From positions 1-64,000 of the forward strand of contig CALCYT010000012.1 in NCBI GenBank assembly GCA_937906455.1: a stretch of DNA of 64,000 nt. Direction: 5' to 3'. The position numbers and the translations under genes are program-made. Shown piece after piece: positions 25,769-35,016 of the stretch. The stretch comes from an uncultured Bacteroidales bacterium (GTDB taxonomy: Bacteria; Bacteroidota; Bacteroidia; Bacteroidales; F082). Under the pieces are notes generated by a model. The model was given only the letters and a program-made list of their open reading frames with translations, searched no databases and was not told the DNA's origin. Positions within the stretch are counted from its first letter, which is position 1, and each line of letters starts with the position of its first letter.

Positions 25769-26863
25769 ATGAAACGACTTTTAATAACAACCGGTGGCGG
25801 CGACTGCCCTGGACTGAATGCGGTGATTCGCGCCATAGTGAAACGCGCGGCGCAGGAGAAGGACTGGGAGGTGCTCGGCAGCATCCAGGCTTTCAACGGA
25901 ATCCTCTGGGAACCACAGGAGATAGTGCGCCTCACACCTGAGGTGGTGCGCGGAATACATTTCCGTGGCGGAACAATAATAGAGACGACAAACAAAGGCG
26001 GCCCGTTCACATGGCCCGTCAAGAAAAACGACGGCACATGGGAAATCGTGGACCGCTCCGATGAGATGATTCGCCGACTCGAATACATGGGCGTGGATTG
26101 CGTCATCAACATCGGCGGCGACGGCTCACAGCGTATCTCACAGAAGCTGTACGAGAAGGGCTTGAACATCATCGGTGTGCCTAAGACCATCGACAACGAC
26201 CTCTCGATGACTGACTGCACATTCGGCTTCCAGACCGCAGTGCAGATTGCCACCGAAGCCGTTGATAAGTTAGTCACCACCGCGGCGTCGCATAATAGAG
26301 TGTTCGTACTTGAAGTCATGGGTCGCGACGCCGGCTGGATCGCGCTTAATGCAGCAATAGCTGGCGGTGCCGAGGTGTGCCTGCTGCCTGAGTTCCCATA
26401 CGATGTCAATATCGTGAAGGCTCGTCTTGAAGAGCGTTTCCACAACGACAGAGGCCATGCCATCGTGGTCATCAGCGAGGGAGCGAAGCCTAAAGACGGC
26501 ACACAGATTTTCACCAAGAGCAACGAGCCGGGCTACGAGAACGTGAAGCTCGGTGGCATCGGGGTGAAGTTCATCGAACAGATGAAAGCTGCTGGCTTTG
26601 AACACGATATGCGTGAGACGACACTCGGTCACCTGCAGCGCGGAGGCGTGCCTATCGCCTACGACAGAGTGCTGGCGGCACAGTTCGGCGTGAAGGCGTT
26701 TGAGATGGTGCTTAACAAGGAATACGGTCACATGGTGGCTTATCGTCATCCGAATGTGATAAGTGTGCCAATAAAAGACGCTGTGGCGAAGATGAACTTC
26801 GTGGAGCCTGACAGCGACCTCATCCGCACAGCAAAAGGACTGAACATCTCTTTGGGAATCTAA
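25769..26863 (+). CDS. pfkA: 6-phosphofructokinase
   Basis: The 364-residue protein phosphorylates fructose 6-phosphate. Family marks: TTGGGDCPGLNAVIR at 7-21, INIGGDGS at 113-120, VPKTIDNDL at 137-145 with catalytic D142, MGRDAGW at 184-190 and LGHLQRGG near 295. The residue equivalent to E. coli Gly104 is glycine (G119), as in ATP enzymes, whereas the equivalent of Gly124 is lysine (K139), as in pyrophosphate enzymes. This mixed pair is known from group III PFKs, so the phosphoryl donor cannot be fixed from sequence. The stop codon overlaps the end of rodA on the other strand by 4 bases. Confidence 0.92.
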   Translation: MKRLLITTGGGDCPGLNAVIRAIVKRAAQEKDWEVLGSIQAFNGILWEPQEIVRLTPEVVRGIHFRGGTIIETTNKGGPFTWPVKKNDGTWEIVDRSDEMIRRLEYMGVDCVINIGGDGSQRISQKLYEKGLNIIGVPKTIDNDLSMTDCTFGFQTAVQIATEAVDKLVTTAASHNRVFVLEVMGRDAGWIALNAAIAGGAEVCLLPEFPYDVNIVKARLEERFHNDRGHAIVVISEGAKPKDGTQIFTKSNEPGYENVKLGGIGVKFIEQMKAAGFEHDMRETTLGHLQRGGVPIAYDRVLAAQFGVKAFEMVLNKEYGHMVAYRHPNVISVPIKDAVAKMNFVEPDSDLIRTAKGLNISLGI

Positions 26864-28116
26864 AGGATATTCATCCGATTGGCGTCTTGCTTCAAAAACA
26901 CGAACAACATTATAGAGAACATCAAGAGGCTTGAGCCTCCGTAACTTAGGAATGGCAACGGGATGCCGATGACAGGCACTAATCCTATTGTCATTCCTAT
27001 ATTTATTGCAAAATGGAAGAAAAAGATACAGGCGATGCCGTAACCATAAATCCTGCTGAATGGTGAACGTTGTCGTTCTGATAAGTGTATGATTCTCAAT
27101 ACTAAAGAAAGATATAGGATAACCAGCAGGCAACTCCCTACAAAGCCTGTCTCCTCGCCTATGGTGCAGAAAATGAAGTCGGTGTGTTGCTCGGGAACGA
27201 AATTGTATTTCGTCATGGTGCCGTTGAGGTAGCCTTTACCGGAGAAACCTCCTGAACCTATGGCAATCATTGACTGATTCAGATTGTATCCAACACCTTT
27301 GGTGTCGTACTCTTGCCCCAAAATGATATTGATTCGGGTCTGCTGATGGGGCTTTAACACGTGATGGAACGCAAAATCTACGGAGAAGACAAAAGCACTT
27401 GAGACGATGAGAATGACCGTCAGCAGCCAGATGTTTTTCTTCGTGCGGTCAATCAAAAGAAGGAAAAACGCATAAAGAACGACAAGTCCAATCATTATGT
27501 ACCACTTTGACACACAAAGAGATAGTACAAAAAGCGTGGCTGCCGCCAATCCTATGAGAAGGATTTTTCCGCCCATGCCTTCGCGATAAAGCACCAACAA
27601 AAAGATGATGAACACTGACGCGGAACCGGCATCGCCTTGTGCCAAAATGAGCAACATGGGTATTAAAACGATGCCGTAAGCGACGAGTCTCGTTTTTAGT
27701 TTCGACGGGTCAGTGTCGATTTTTCCAAGATAATGCGCCAATGCCAATGCCGTGCCGAACTTGGCAAATTCTGAAGGTTGAAAAGAGATGGGACCGATTT
27801 GAATCCATGAGGTGGAACCGGATATTTTAGTGCCTACAAACAATACCAACAGCAGACAAATCAGCGAAAGACCGTATATCACGTATGCAAAAGCGTTGAA
27901 AAACTTGGCGTCGATTAGTAATATCACGAAGCCTACCAAGAGGCTGACACCTATGAAAACTAATTGTTTGCCATAGTTTTGCGACACGTCCCAGATATGC
28001 GGGTGCGCTTCGTTGAAAGCCGCCGCGTAGATGCTGAGAAGCCCTATCGTCACAAGAGCTAAGTATATGATTAACAGCCAGATGTCAATTTTTCCTATAA
28101 TTTTGTTGCTTCTCAT
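26860..28116 (-). CDS. rodA: Rod shape-determining glycosyltransferase RodA
   Basis: This 418-residue SEDS-family membrane protein polymerises lipid II into glycan strands for side-wall growth together with PBP2. About ten hydrophobic segments are visible. Conserved blocks are GLLSIYAA near the start, STSWIQIGPISFQPSEFAKF, LAQGDAGSA with the essential aspartate, YDTKGVGYNLNQSMIAIGSGG and PLPFLSYGGSSLL. The start overlaps the stop of mrdA by 4 bases, indicating translational coupling with its partner transpeptidase. MreB/C/D genes are not adjacent. Confidence 0.95.
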   Translation of the reverse strand: MRSNKIIGKIDIWLLIIYLALVTIGLLSIYAAAFNEAHPHIWDVSQNYGKQLVFIGVSLLVGFVILLIDAKFFNAFAYVIYGLSLICLLLVLFVGTKISGSTSWIQIGPISFQPSEFAKFGTALALAHYLGKIDTDPSKLKTRLVAYGIVLIPMLLILAQGDAGSASVFIIFLLVLYREGMGGKILLIGLAAATLFVLSLCVSKWYIMIGLVVLYAFFLLLIDRTKKNIWLLTVILIVSSAFVFSVDFAFHHVLKPHQQTRINIILGQEYDTKGVGYNLNQSMIAIGSGGFSGKGYLNGTMTKYNFVPEQHTDFIFCTIGEETGFVGSCLLVILYLSLVLRIIHLSERQRSPFSRIYGYGIACIFFFHFAINIGMTIGLVPVIGIPLPFLSYGGSSLLMFSIMLFVFLKQDANRMNIL

Positions 28117-29954
28117 TCTTCGGTAACGTTAAATGTTAGTACTCTTTGTTCAAGATAAGGGCGTGATATCTGTCCTTTGATGTATTTTTCTATCATCAGG
28201 GAGGCGATTGGTGCCGCCCAGGTGGAGCCGAATCCTGCGTTTTCGACCACTACAGCGATGGCTATCTGAGGGTTATCAACCGGTGCGAACGCCATGAAAA
28301 TGGAGTGGTCGAGACCATGAGGGTTCTCGGCGGTGCCGGTCTTGCCTCCCACAGTGATGCCCGGAATCTTCGACATTCTCGCAGTCCCATGTTGGCCTTC
28401 AAAAACATTTTGCATGCCTTTTTTCACCGATTTGAAATGCCCTTGCCTGATGTTGATGACGTGTTTGGTAATGAACGACGAGTCGATAGGGATGTCTTGT
28501 GACAGGCTGTCGCCTTGTTCGCCAAAGTTCTTAATGTAATGAGGCTCATAGTAATAGCCTTCGTTGCCAATGGCAGCGGCTACATTGGCGAGCTGTAAAG
28601 GCGTGACTAAAATCTCGCCTTGCCCTATGCTGAGCGAGCGTATCGTCAGGGCATTCCAAACATTGTTGTACATCCTGTCATAAAAATCAATTTTGGGTAT
28701 GTTGCCCGACACGGTGAACGGGATGTCTGACTTGAAGGCTCTCCCGAGACCGAAGCTTGTGACATTGTCGTACCAGAACTTATATGCTTCTCTTTGGTTT
28801 TCAAAGCGTTTGGCTTCAATCATATTTTGAAAAGCCTGCCAGAAATACGGATTACACGAGTTCTCTATGGCATCAATAAGCTTTACCGGAGAATAGTGGT
28901 TGTGCGTGCATTTGATGGGGGTGCTCTCCGGCCCGTTGCATGGATATGCTGTGTTGGCTGTAATGACACCACTTTGTAATGACACCAACCCATTGACCAT
29001 CTTAAAGGTGGAACCGGGTGGATATACACCACTTATAGCTCTGTTAATCAATGGTTTGTCGGGGTCGTTGAGCAAGTTGGAGTAGTTGATTCCGCGTTTG
29101 CGCCCTACAAGTTGGTTGGGATTGTATGTCGGACTCGTCACCATTGCGAGAATCTGTCCTGTTGAAGGCTCGATGGCGACGATGGAACCTGTTTTGCCGT
29201 CCATCAGAAATTCACCGTATGCCTGAAGCTCGGCATCAAGACCGAGCGTGATGTCGGAGCCTGACTCCGGCAAGGTGTCATAAAGACCGTCCATATAACG
29301 TTCTTTCTCACGGTTGTGCACGTCAACGACGGTGATTTTTATGCCTTTCTTGCCACGTAGCTCCTTCTCATAATATTTCTCAATGCCTGATTTTCCTATG
29401 TAATCGCCGAGTGTATAGTAGCTGTCGTGGTCCATTTCGGGCTTTGTCACCTCGCCGATGCTTCCCAAAGTGTGCGCCGCAATGCTTAACGGATACTGAC
29501 GAATCATACGGGTCTGAAAATAAAACCCCGGAAAACGGTACAAGGTCTCGGCAATGCGCCCATAGTCCTCCTTTGAGATCTGCGAAAGAAAAATCGACGG
29601 AGTGATTCTCGAATACCGAGAGGCTTTGTTTAAGTAATTGTTGAATATTGAATCGTTGATATTCAATAACTTACATAAAGAAAGGGTGTCAATGTCCTTA
29701 ACTTGAGAGGGAACAACCATCAAGTCGTAAACGGCATCATTGTAAACCAATAGCTTGCCATTGCGGTCAAAAATCTTACCCCTTGAAGGATACTGCGTTA
29801 TATATCGGAGCGTGTTGTTTTCGTAAGAAAGCTTGTAAGAATCGTCCACAATCTGGATGATAAACAGTTTTATCAGCAAAATTATTGCTACCAATATGAA
29901 TATCGAACCGACGACAAATTTGCGCTGCGAGTAGTTTATCTTATTCTTAATCAT
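28113..29954 (-). CDS. mrdA: Penicillin-binding protein 2
   Basis: The 613-residue class B PBP is a DD-transpeptidase for cell elongation. A single membrane anchor occupies about residues 13-34. The pedestal domain includes PSRGKIFDRNGK at about 56-67. The catalytic SxxK is S315-K318 in PPGSTFKMV, SxN is S366-N368 in ENSCNPYF and the KTG motif lies in GGKTGTAENP. Length is typical. Together with the overlapping rodA gene it forms the classical elongasome pair. Confidence 0.95.
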   Translation of the reverse strand: MIKNKINYSQRKFVVGSIFILVAIILLIKLFIIQIVDDSYKLSYENNTLRYITQYPSRGKIFDRNGKLLVYNDAVYDLMVVPSQVKDIDTLSLCKLLNINDSIFNNYLNKASRYSRITPSIFLSQISKEDYGRIAETLYRFPGFYFQTRMIRQYPLSIAAHTLGSIGEVTKPEMDHDSYYTLGDYIGKSGIEKYYEKELRGKKGIKITVVDVHNREKERYMDGLYDTLPESGSDITLGLDAELQAYGEFLMDGKTGSIVAIEPSTGQILAMVTSPTYNPNQLVGRKRGINYSNLLNDPDKPLINRAISGVYPPGSTFKMVNGLVSLQSGVITANTAYPCNGPESTPIKCTHNHYSPVKLIDAIENSCNPYFWQAFQNMIEAKRFENQREAYKFWYDNVTSFGLGRAFKSDIPFTVSGNIPKIDFYDRMYNNVWNALTIRSLSIGQGEILVTPLQLANVAAAIGNEGYYYEPHYIKNFGEQGDSLSQDIPIDSSFITKHVINIRQGHFKSVKKGMQNVFEGQHGTARMSKIPGITVGGKTGTAENPHGLDHSIFMAFAPVDNPQIAIAVVVENAGFGSTWAAPIASLMIEKYIKGQISRPYLEQRVLTFNVTEE

Positions 29955-29991
29955 ATTGTTACATAATTTTTAGTGATGAATGTTGCAGCTA

Positions 29992-29999
29992 CAAAAATA
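29992..29999 (-). promoter_or_regulatory. -7 promoter element for mrdA-rodA
   Basis: TATTTTTG on the minus strand lies 37 bases before the mrdA start at 29954. Confidence 0.45.
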
Positions 30000-30092
30000 T
30001 TAAAAGTTTGATAAAGTTTTGTTATTTTTTAGAAAAAAATTGTAATTTCGCAAAATGAAAATTATCTTGTTTGTGTTTTAACTGAAAAAATC

Positions 30093-30596
30093 ATGAAAAC
30101 AAAGGTCAAATTATTTATTGCGTTGATACTCATGGTTGTCGTGACTATGTCATGTGGAAAAAAACAGGAAACGCTCGTCGTTTCAAGAGATTTTAAGTCG
30201 GAACAATGGGGCCGTTTTGATTTTATTGAGGCCGATTATGCCGTGATTAAAGCCCCTATGACGGCTGATGTGGTGTTGGATATTGTGGTTTCCGATGTGT
30301 ATCCAAATATATATCCATCTTCTGAAGATGGCGGCAAATTTTCTATCTCATTGTGTATCAATGCTCCTGACGGTGGACGCCGTTCCAGGGAATATAATTT
30401 CAGGCTTAAGGACAGCGATGGTCGTTTCAAATCTGAAAAAATTGACGGATATTATCATTACAGCCTGCCTCTAATCAATGAAATGAATTTTTATGAAGCC
30501 GGAAACTATCATTTTAAAATAGAAAACAAGTATTCAAAAGACCCTCTTTGTGGCATTAAGTCATTGACAATCAATTGTTTAAAAAGCCAAAAATAG
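30093..30596 (+). CDS. GldH-like lipoprotein
   Basis: The 167-residue protein has a lipoprotein signal (VVTMSC, cysteine at residue 21). The mature part fits the layout of GldH, a lipoprotein of the gliding/T9SS apparatus in Bacteroidota: WGRFDFIEADY, a central beta strand region (SISLCINAPDGG) and the ending FYEAGNYHFKIENKYSKDPLCGIKSL, read in parts. Similarity is judged by pattern, not by alignment, so another lipoprotein family is possible. It converges on recO with 7 bases between stops, next to porZ, another T9SS gene. Confidence 0.5.
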   Translation: MKTKVKLFIALILMVVVTMSCGKKQETLVVSRDFKSEQWGRFDFIEADYAVIKAPMTADVVLDIVVSDVYPNIYPSSEDGGKFSISLCINAPDGGRRSREYNFRLKDSDGRFKSEKIDGYYHYSLPLINEMNFYEAGNYHFKIENKYSKDPLCGIKSLTINCLKSQK

Positions 30597-30603
30597 CAAA
30601 AAA

Positions 30604-31332
30604 TCATTGTAATATGGCTTTCAATACACTGATGGAATTCATGTCATTGAACCCGCTCACATGTAATTTGTAATAAGTGACGACCGCCTCAAGAAGCCGC
30701 CGGCGTTCATCGTTGGTGAGTCGGAATGACAACTTGTCGAAAAAATCAGAGCGGCATAATTCATAAAATGCCGTACATAATTGATTTTCAATATAATATA
30801 TGCAGCCAACATTATCGTGACGGAAACGGCTCTCCTCCAAGTCGAAGACAAAACCGGGTTGATAATTGTTGATATTGGGTGAAAACCCCAAATAATCGGT
30901 CATCTTCAAGGTGAATCTCAGCGGGAAATCAGCGCAGTGTCCGCTCATCTCGTCGAGATATGTCAACGCATGATGCACAAAATCAAAGAGTTCGAGGTCG
31001 GTCTCGGCTTCCTGGATTGTTTTTGACAATAATTCGCAAACGAACAACACGACAGTGTTTTTGACAATATTAATAGGAATGTCCCGATAAGCGTGTTCGA
31101 TGCCGGCTTCTTTCAGATAGCCAAGTTCGCCGCGTGAATCGGCGCGCACCACGTTGAGAAGCGTAAGAGGCTGGAAAAGGGCGGCACGGATTTTGGCGTT
31201 TTTGTTGTAGGCTCCTTTTACCATGAAGGACTGTAGCCCGTTCTGCTCGGTTAAAAGCTTGACAATCAGGCTGTTATCTCCATATTTTATGGCTTTCAGA
31301 ACTATTGCGCGTGTCTTGTCGGGGCTGTCCAT
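30604..31332 (-). CDS. recO: DNA repair protein RecO
   Basis: The 242-residue protein loads RecA at gaps in concert with RecF and RecR. The N-terminal OB fold is recognisable (TRAIVLKAIKYGDNSLIVKLLTEQNG in parts, SFMVKGAYN), followed by the helical domain (FELLSKTIQEAE-like segment, MTDYLGFSP) and the ending RRRLLEAVVTYYKLHVSGF. The zinc finger is not obvious, as in many Bacteroidota. It begins 1 base after the end of porZ on the same strand; recO next to porZ is a common arrangement in the phylum. Confidence 0.88.
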   Translation of the reverse strand: MDSPDKTRAIVLKAIKYGDNSLIVKLLTEQNGLQSFMVKGAYNKNAKIRAALFQPLTLLNVVRADSRGELGYLKEAGIEHAYRDIPINIVKNTVVLFVCELLSKTIQEAETDLELFDFVHHALTYLDEMSGHCADFPLRFTLKMTDYLGFSPNINNYQPGFVFDLEESRFRHDNVGCIYYIENQLCTAFYELCRSDFFDKLSFRLTNDERRRLLEAVVTYYKLHVSGFNDMNSISVLKAILQ

Positions 31333-31333
31333 A

Positions 31334-33598
31334 TTACTTCATGATGAGGACTTTGGTGGCGAAGGTCTCTTGACCGGTTTCGTCGCTGACGAAGATGAGG
31401 TAAATACCCGGTTGCACTTTGCTTCCGTTGATGTCGGTGCAGTCCCAGACGGCTTGTCCGCCTTGTGCGCGCAGATGTGTCACGAAAGCGCCGTTAGTGG
31501 TGGTTATCTTCACTAAAGCGTTGGCAACCAATCCTTTGATGCCGACGATGCCGCTATGTTCCGGTCTCACAGGGTTGGGATAAACGATGACATCGGAGTT
31601 TTTCTCGTTGCCTTTAGTGGCGGTGCCTTTGTAAGAGACGATGCCTTTGTCGGTGGCAAAATACACAATGCCGTTGTCGTCTATCGCGATGTCGGTCACA
31701 TTGTTGGAAAACAGAGGGCTGTTCTCCATAGTGAAGTGATTGTATGTCGTCTGTCCGTCGTTGGAGGTGTGTATGGCTCCGTTGTTGGTGCCGAACCACA
31801 GGTTGTTGGCGCCATCGACAGCTATTGAAAGCACGGAGAGTCCCGAAAGGAGGTAGTCAGCCTGTCCGGAGCCGTCGTTGCGGGGGATGAGGATGCGGTA
31901 GCAGGCATAAGAGCTGTTGTTGATAATCTTTTTCGAGTCATAGAAAAGTGCCACGCCGTCCGTTGTACCCACCCACACAGTGCCGTTGTTGTCGGTGACG
32001 AAGCAGTTGGCGTCGCCAGGTAGCGCGCCGTGGCTCTCAGAGTTGTTGACGGTCTTGTAGATACCGTCGTTAAACACCGTGATTTCGCCGCCACGTGTGT
32101 AAATCCACTTGATGTCGTTGTCGTCAACCATAATGGCGCCGATGTCGTTGTTGCCGATATTATACGACTGCCAGGTGCCGTCGGTCCTCCACACCGAGAG
32201 CATCTTGTCGGTGCCTGAGTTGGCAAGCCACATATTGTTGTTGCTGTCAAAATCGAAGCCGGTGACGTAGGTGTAGTTTATCATGAGATGTTGTCCGAGA
32301 CTGCTGTTGTAATTGCTGTAGATGTTTTTCAACTCGCCGTTTTCATACACCATGAGACCTTTGTCAAAAGTGGCGGCATAGACGATGTCGCTGTTTCTCG
32401 GGTCGGGTTTGACGCACACTATGTCGGAGATGGAGTCGGGTACCATGCCGTTTTTTTTGTTGAAATATTCCCAAGAGTCATCCGAGAAATGGAAGAAACC
32501 TTCACGGTTATACAGCTTCGCCCAGGTGCTTCGATAGCCTCCGGAAGCCACCCAGATGTCGTTGCCTGATGCGTTGATACTGAACACATTGGATGAATAT
32601 GGCCCGTTGAAACTTATTTCTTCGTAGTCATCTTCAGAATTGATTCTCACCAACGACAGCGTCTGGGAACCTGTCCAGTAACAGTTTCTTTTTTTGTCGA
32701 AAGTCGTCGAAACAGGCTCAAGGTCATTGATGGAGAAAATCAAGGTCTTATCTTTGTCATAAACATTGATTTTTCTGTTTGTTTGCGTTAAAATCAACTT
32801 TTCGTCACAAACCCTAATGTCGCTGACGAGAACCTGGGAGCCATTAAAGAAATAACTCCATGAAATAGTATCGGCGAGGGCGTATATCTCATCCGTATTA
32901 TGTTGATTATCAGAGTATATTGCCACAATATTATTATCAAAAAGCTCGACATGTGAGAAATTCTCATCGAAATGCGGCAGATGATGCTTGTAAAGCTTCC
33001 ATTGTGAGAAATCCGCTAAATGCGCATTGTCGGCGTCGGCAAAATAAATACCTTGTTCGGTGGCGGCGTAAAAAACACCGTTGTTTAATGCTAAATCATT
33101 GACACTTATATAGTTGTTGTTTGATTGAAAAAAATACGTGTCGTAAACCTCATTACGGTCCAAATCGATGACAACGATGCCGAATCCGCAGCAGACATAC
33201 GCCAAATTGCCATTGAAGAACACGTCGTTGATGATTTTGTTGCCGAGAATATATTTGTTGTAAATGTCCGGAATGTTTGTCACATCTCCTTGATTATCAA
33301 TAATATCGATGTTAGTATTGGTGTATCCGACAAACAAGACATCTTTTGGCTCGCAATATTTTATTATGCTTATGCCCATGTCTGAAAGACCGTTCACTTT
33401 CGATAAGTGATTGATACTGTTATCGTTAGTGTTGTAATAGAAGATGTCGTAAGGGGTGGCGGCGAACACATTGTCGCGCATGACATCCACGCTGATGACT
33501 TTCATACCCGGTGTGTGGGCTGTCCATTCGCCGATTTTCTGGGCATTAGTGATGAGTGCTGATGACAATATGGTTAAAAAAAGCAATATTTTTTTCAT
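31334..33598 (-). CDS. porZ: PorZ, T9SS outer-surface component
   Basis: The protein has 754 residues from the ATG at 33598, which gives a signal peptide (MKKILLFLTILSSALITNAQ). The frame stays open 27 codons upstream through the tRNA-Arg, which is an artefact. Two beta-propellers (repeats such as NVFAATPYDIFYYN, GVFYAATEQGIYFAD, TVWVGTTDGVALFYD, NLWFGTNNGAIH) precede a T9SS tail (VYPNPVRPEHSG to VLIMK). In Porphyromonas, PorZ belongs to the attachment complex that presents anionic lipopolysaccharide to cargo. Length and domain order agree, and recO follows directly. Confidence 0.85.
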   Translation of the reverse strand: MKKILLFLTILSSALITNAQKIGEWTAHTPGMKVISVDVMRDNVFAATPYDIFYYNTNDNSINHLSKVNGLSDMGISIIKYCEPKDVLFVGYTNTNIDIIDNQGDVTNIPDIYNKYILGNKIINDVFFNGNLAYVCCGFGIVVIDLDRNEVYDTYFFQSNNNYISVNDLALNNGVFYAATEQGIYFADADNAHLADFSQWKLYKHHLPHFDENFSHVELFDNNIVAIYSDNQHNTDEIYALADTISWSYFFNGSQVLVSDIRVCDEKLILTQTNRKINVYDKDKTLIFSINDLEPVSTTFDKKRNCYWTGSQTLSLVRINSEDDYEEISFNGPYSSNVFSINASGNDIWVASGGYRSTWAKLYNREGFFHFSDDSWEYFNKKNGMVPDSISDIVCVKPDPRNSDIVYAATFDKGLMVYENGELKNIYSNYNSSLGQHLMINYTYVTGFDFDSNNNMWLANSGTDKMLSVWRTDGTWQSYNIGNNDIGAIMVDDNDIKWIYTRGGEITVFNDGIYKTVNNSESHGALPGDANCFVTDNNGTVWVGTTDGVALFYDSKKIINNSSYACYRILIPRNDGSGQADYLLSGLSVLSIAVDGANNLWFGTNNGAIHTSNDGQTTYNHFTMENSPLFSNNVTDIAIDDNGIVYFATDKGIVSYKGTATKGNEKNSDVIVYPNPVRPEHSGIVGIKGLVANALVKITTTNGAFVTHLRAQGGQAVWDCTDINGSKVQPGIYLIFVSDETGQETFATKVLIMK

Positions 33599-33654
33599 AA
33601 ACGAGATATTTTCTTTTGAAAAACGCATCAAAGTCAAGAATATTATAAAAAAAG

Positions 33655-33726
33655 TACCCCGGCTGGGAATCGAACCCAAATCTCAGGTTTAGGAAACCTC
33701 CGTTCTATCCATTGAACTACCAGGGC
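33655..33726 (-). tRNA. tRNA-Arg (anticodon CCT)
   Basis: On the minus strand the sequence folds as a cloverleaf: acceptor GCCCTGG paired with CCGGGGT, D arm GTTC/GAAC, anticodon loop TTCCTAA with CCT at positions 34-36, T arm TTGGG/CCCAG with TTCGATT loop, discriminator A. It reads AGG codons. CCA is not encoded. A G-G mismatch closes the anticodon stem. Confidence 0.92.
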
Positions 33727-33738
33727 ATTTTCTGGGTG

Positions 33739-33746
33739 CAAAAATA
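33739..33746 (-). promoter_or_regulatory. -7 promoter element for tRNA-Arg
   Basis: TATTTTTG followed by C on the minus strand ends 12 bases before the tRNA 5' end. Confidence 0.55.
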
Positions 33747-33788
33747 CGAATTTTTTAAATTAATTGCACATTATATTTGTGAATTGTT

Positions 33789-33796
33789 TAATTTTG
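33789..33796 (+). promoter_or_regulatory. -7 promoter element for panC-panD
   Basis: TAATTTTG followed by C lies 28 bases before the chosen panC start. An ATG touching this element (33798) is therefore unlikely to be the start. Confidence 0.55.
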
Positions 33797-33824
33797 CATG
33801 ATTTTTCAAACTGAATTTGAAATT

Positions 33825-34670
33825 ATGATTCAAGTCTTTAACTATATCGCTGATATTCAATCATTTTTGAATGCAAAACGCGATTCAGGCTATTCTGTAG
33901 GTCTCGTTCCGACCATGGGGGCGTTGCATGAAGGTCATCTTTCGCTGATTCGTCGCGCGAAACGGGAAAACGACATCGTGGTGGCAAGCGTGTTCGTCAA
34001 TCCGGTGCAGTTCAACAACCCTGTCGATTTGGAGAAATATCCGCGCACGCCGGAGAGAGACATAAGTTTATTGGAGAGCGCAGGCTGCGACGCGGTGTTC
34101 ATGCCCTCAGTGGAGGAGATGTATCCCACCCAAGTGACCGACCATTACGATTTCGGCTCCATCGAGCATGTGATGGAAGGCGCTTGCCGTCCGGGTCATT
34201 TCAACGGCGTGGCTATCGTGGTGCGCAAACTATTCGAGATTGTGGAGCCCGACAGAGCTTACTTCGGTGAGAAAGACTTCCAGCAGCAGGCCATCATCCG
34301 TAAATTAGTGAGCGATTACAATATCAATCTCGAAATAGTGCCGTGCGACATCGTCCGCGAGAACGACGGACTGGCAATGAGCTCGCGCAATATGCGCCTT
34401 AACGCCGAGGAACGCGCCATAGCTCCTATGATTTACAAGGTGTTACATGAGACAACAGCCAATTTCGAGACGATGAGCCCGGCGGAGATGAAAGCCATAG
34501 TGCTGAAAAAATACTCCGAGATAAAACAATTTGACGTTGAATACGTTGAGATAGCAGACGAGACGACTCTGCAGACCGTCACCGACTGGAAAGACAGCGA
34601 ACATGCACGTATTTTCGTGGCATTGCAGCTCGGACCGGTCCGTCTGATTGATAATTTGAGAATCTATTAA
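33825..34670 (+). CDS. panC: Pantothenate synthetase
   Basis: The enzyme (281 residues from this start) condenses pantoate and beta-alanine with ATP. Motifs are VPTMGALHEGHLSLIRRA (nucleotidyltransferase HxGH type), SVFVNPVQFNNPVDLEKYPRT in parts, GACRPGHFNGVAIVV, YFGEKDFQQ and LAMSSRN. The ATG at 33825 is preferred to that at 33798, which lies against the promoter element. panD follows after one base, so the two steps of pantothenate synthesis are in one operon. Confidence 0.95.
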   Translation: MIQVFNYIADIQSFLNAKRDSGYSVGLVPTMGALHEGHLSLIRRAKRENDIVVASVFVNPVQFNNPVDLEKYPRTPERDISLLESAGCDAVFMPSVEEMYPTQVTDHYDFGSIEHVMEGACRPGHFNGVAIVVRKLFEIVEPDRAYFGEKDFQQQAIIRKLVSDYNINLEIVPCDIVRENDGLAMSSRNMRLNAEERAIAPMIYKVLHETTANFETMSPAEMKAIVLKKYSEIKQFDVEYVEIADETTLQTVTDWKDSEHARIFVALQLGPVRLIDNLRIY

Positions 34671-34671
34671 G

Positions 34672-35016
34672 ATGAATATTGAAGTTCTGAAATCGAAAAT
34701 ACATCGTGCCACTGTCACGCAAGCCGACCTCGACTATATCGGCAGCATCACCATCGACGAAGACTTGATGGATGCTGTCAATATCATTGAAAATGAGAAG
34801 GTTGACATCTATGACGTCAGCAACGGCCACCGCCTGCATACTTATGTCATCAAGGGCAAACGCGGCAGCGGCGTCATAGGCATCAATGGGGCGGCGGCGC
34901 ATCTCGTGAAGAAAGGCGACATCGTGATTATCGCATCTTATGCCTCGATGGATTTCGAAGAGGCGAAAAAATTCAAGCCGTTGATAATATTTCCGGACAA
35001 AAACAACAAAATTTGA
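34672..35016 (+). CDS. panD: Aspartate 1-decarboxylase
   Basis: The 114-residue proenzyme forms beta-alanine from aspartate and self-cleaves to make a pyruvoyl cofactor. The cleavage site is Gly24-Ser25 in YIGSITID; VSNGHRLHTYVIKG and GINGAAAHLVKKGD complete the family pattern. It supplies beta-alanine to PanC, encoded one base upstream. The stop codon overlaps the TTG start of the next gene. Confidence 0.95.
   Translation: MNIEVLKSKIHRATVTQADLDYIGSITIDEDLMDAVNIIENEKVDIYDVSNGHRLHTYVIKGKRGSGVIGINGAAAHLVKKGDIVIIASYASMDFEEAKKFKPLIIFPDKNNKI

Noticed and set aside
25732..27133. Two long minus-strand frames opposite pfkA (263 and 287 codons)
   Set aside because: They lie opposite conserved kinase sequence, have no recognisable motifs and overlap a real gene over almost their full length.
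33599..33679. N-terminal extension of PorZ upstream of 33598
   Set aside because: It would run through the tRNA-Arg gene and place 27 residues before an excellent signal peptide.
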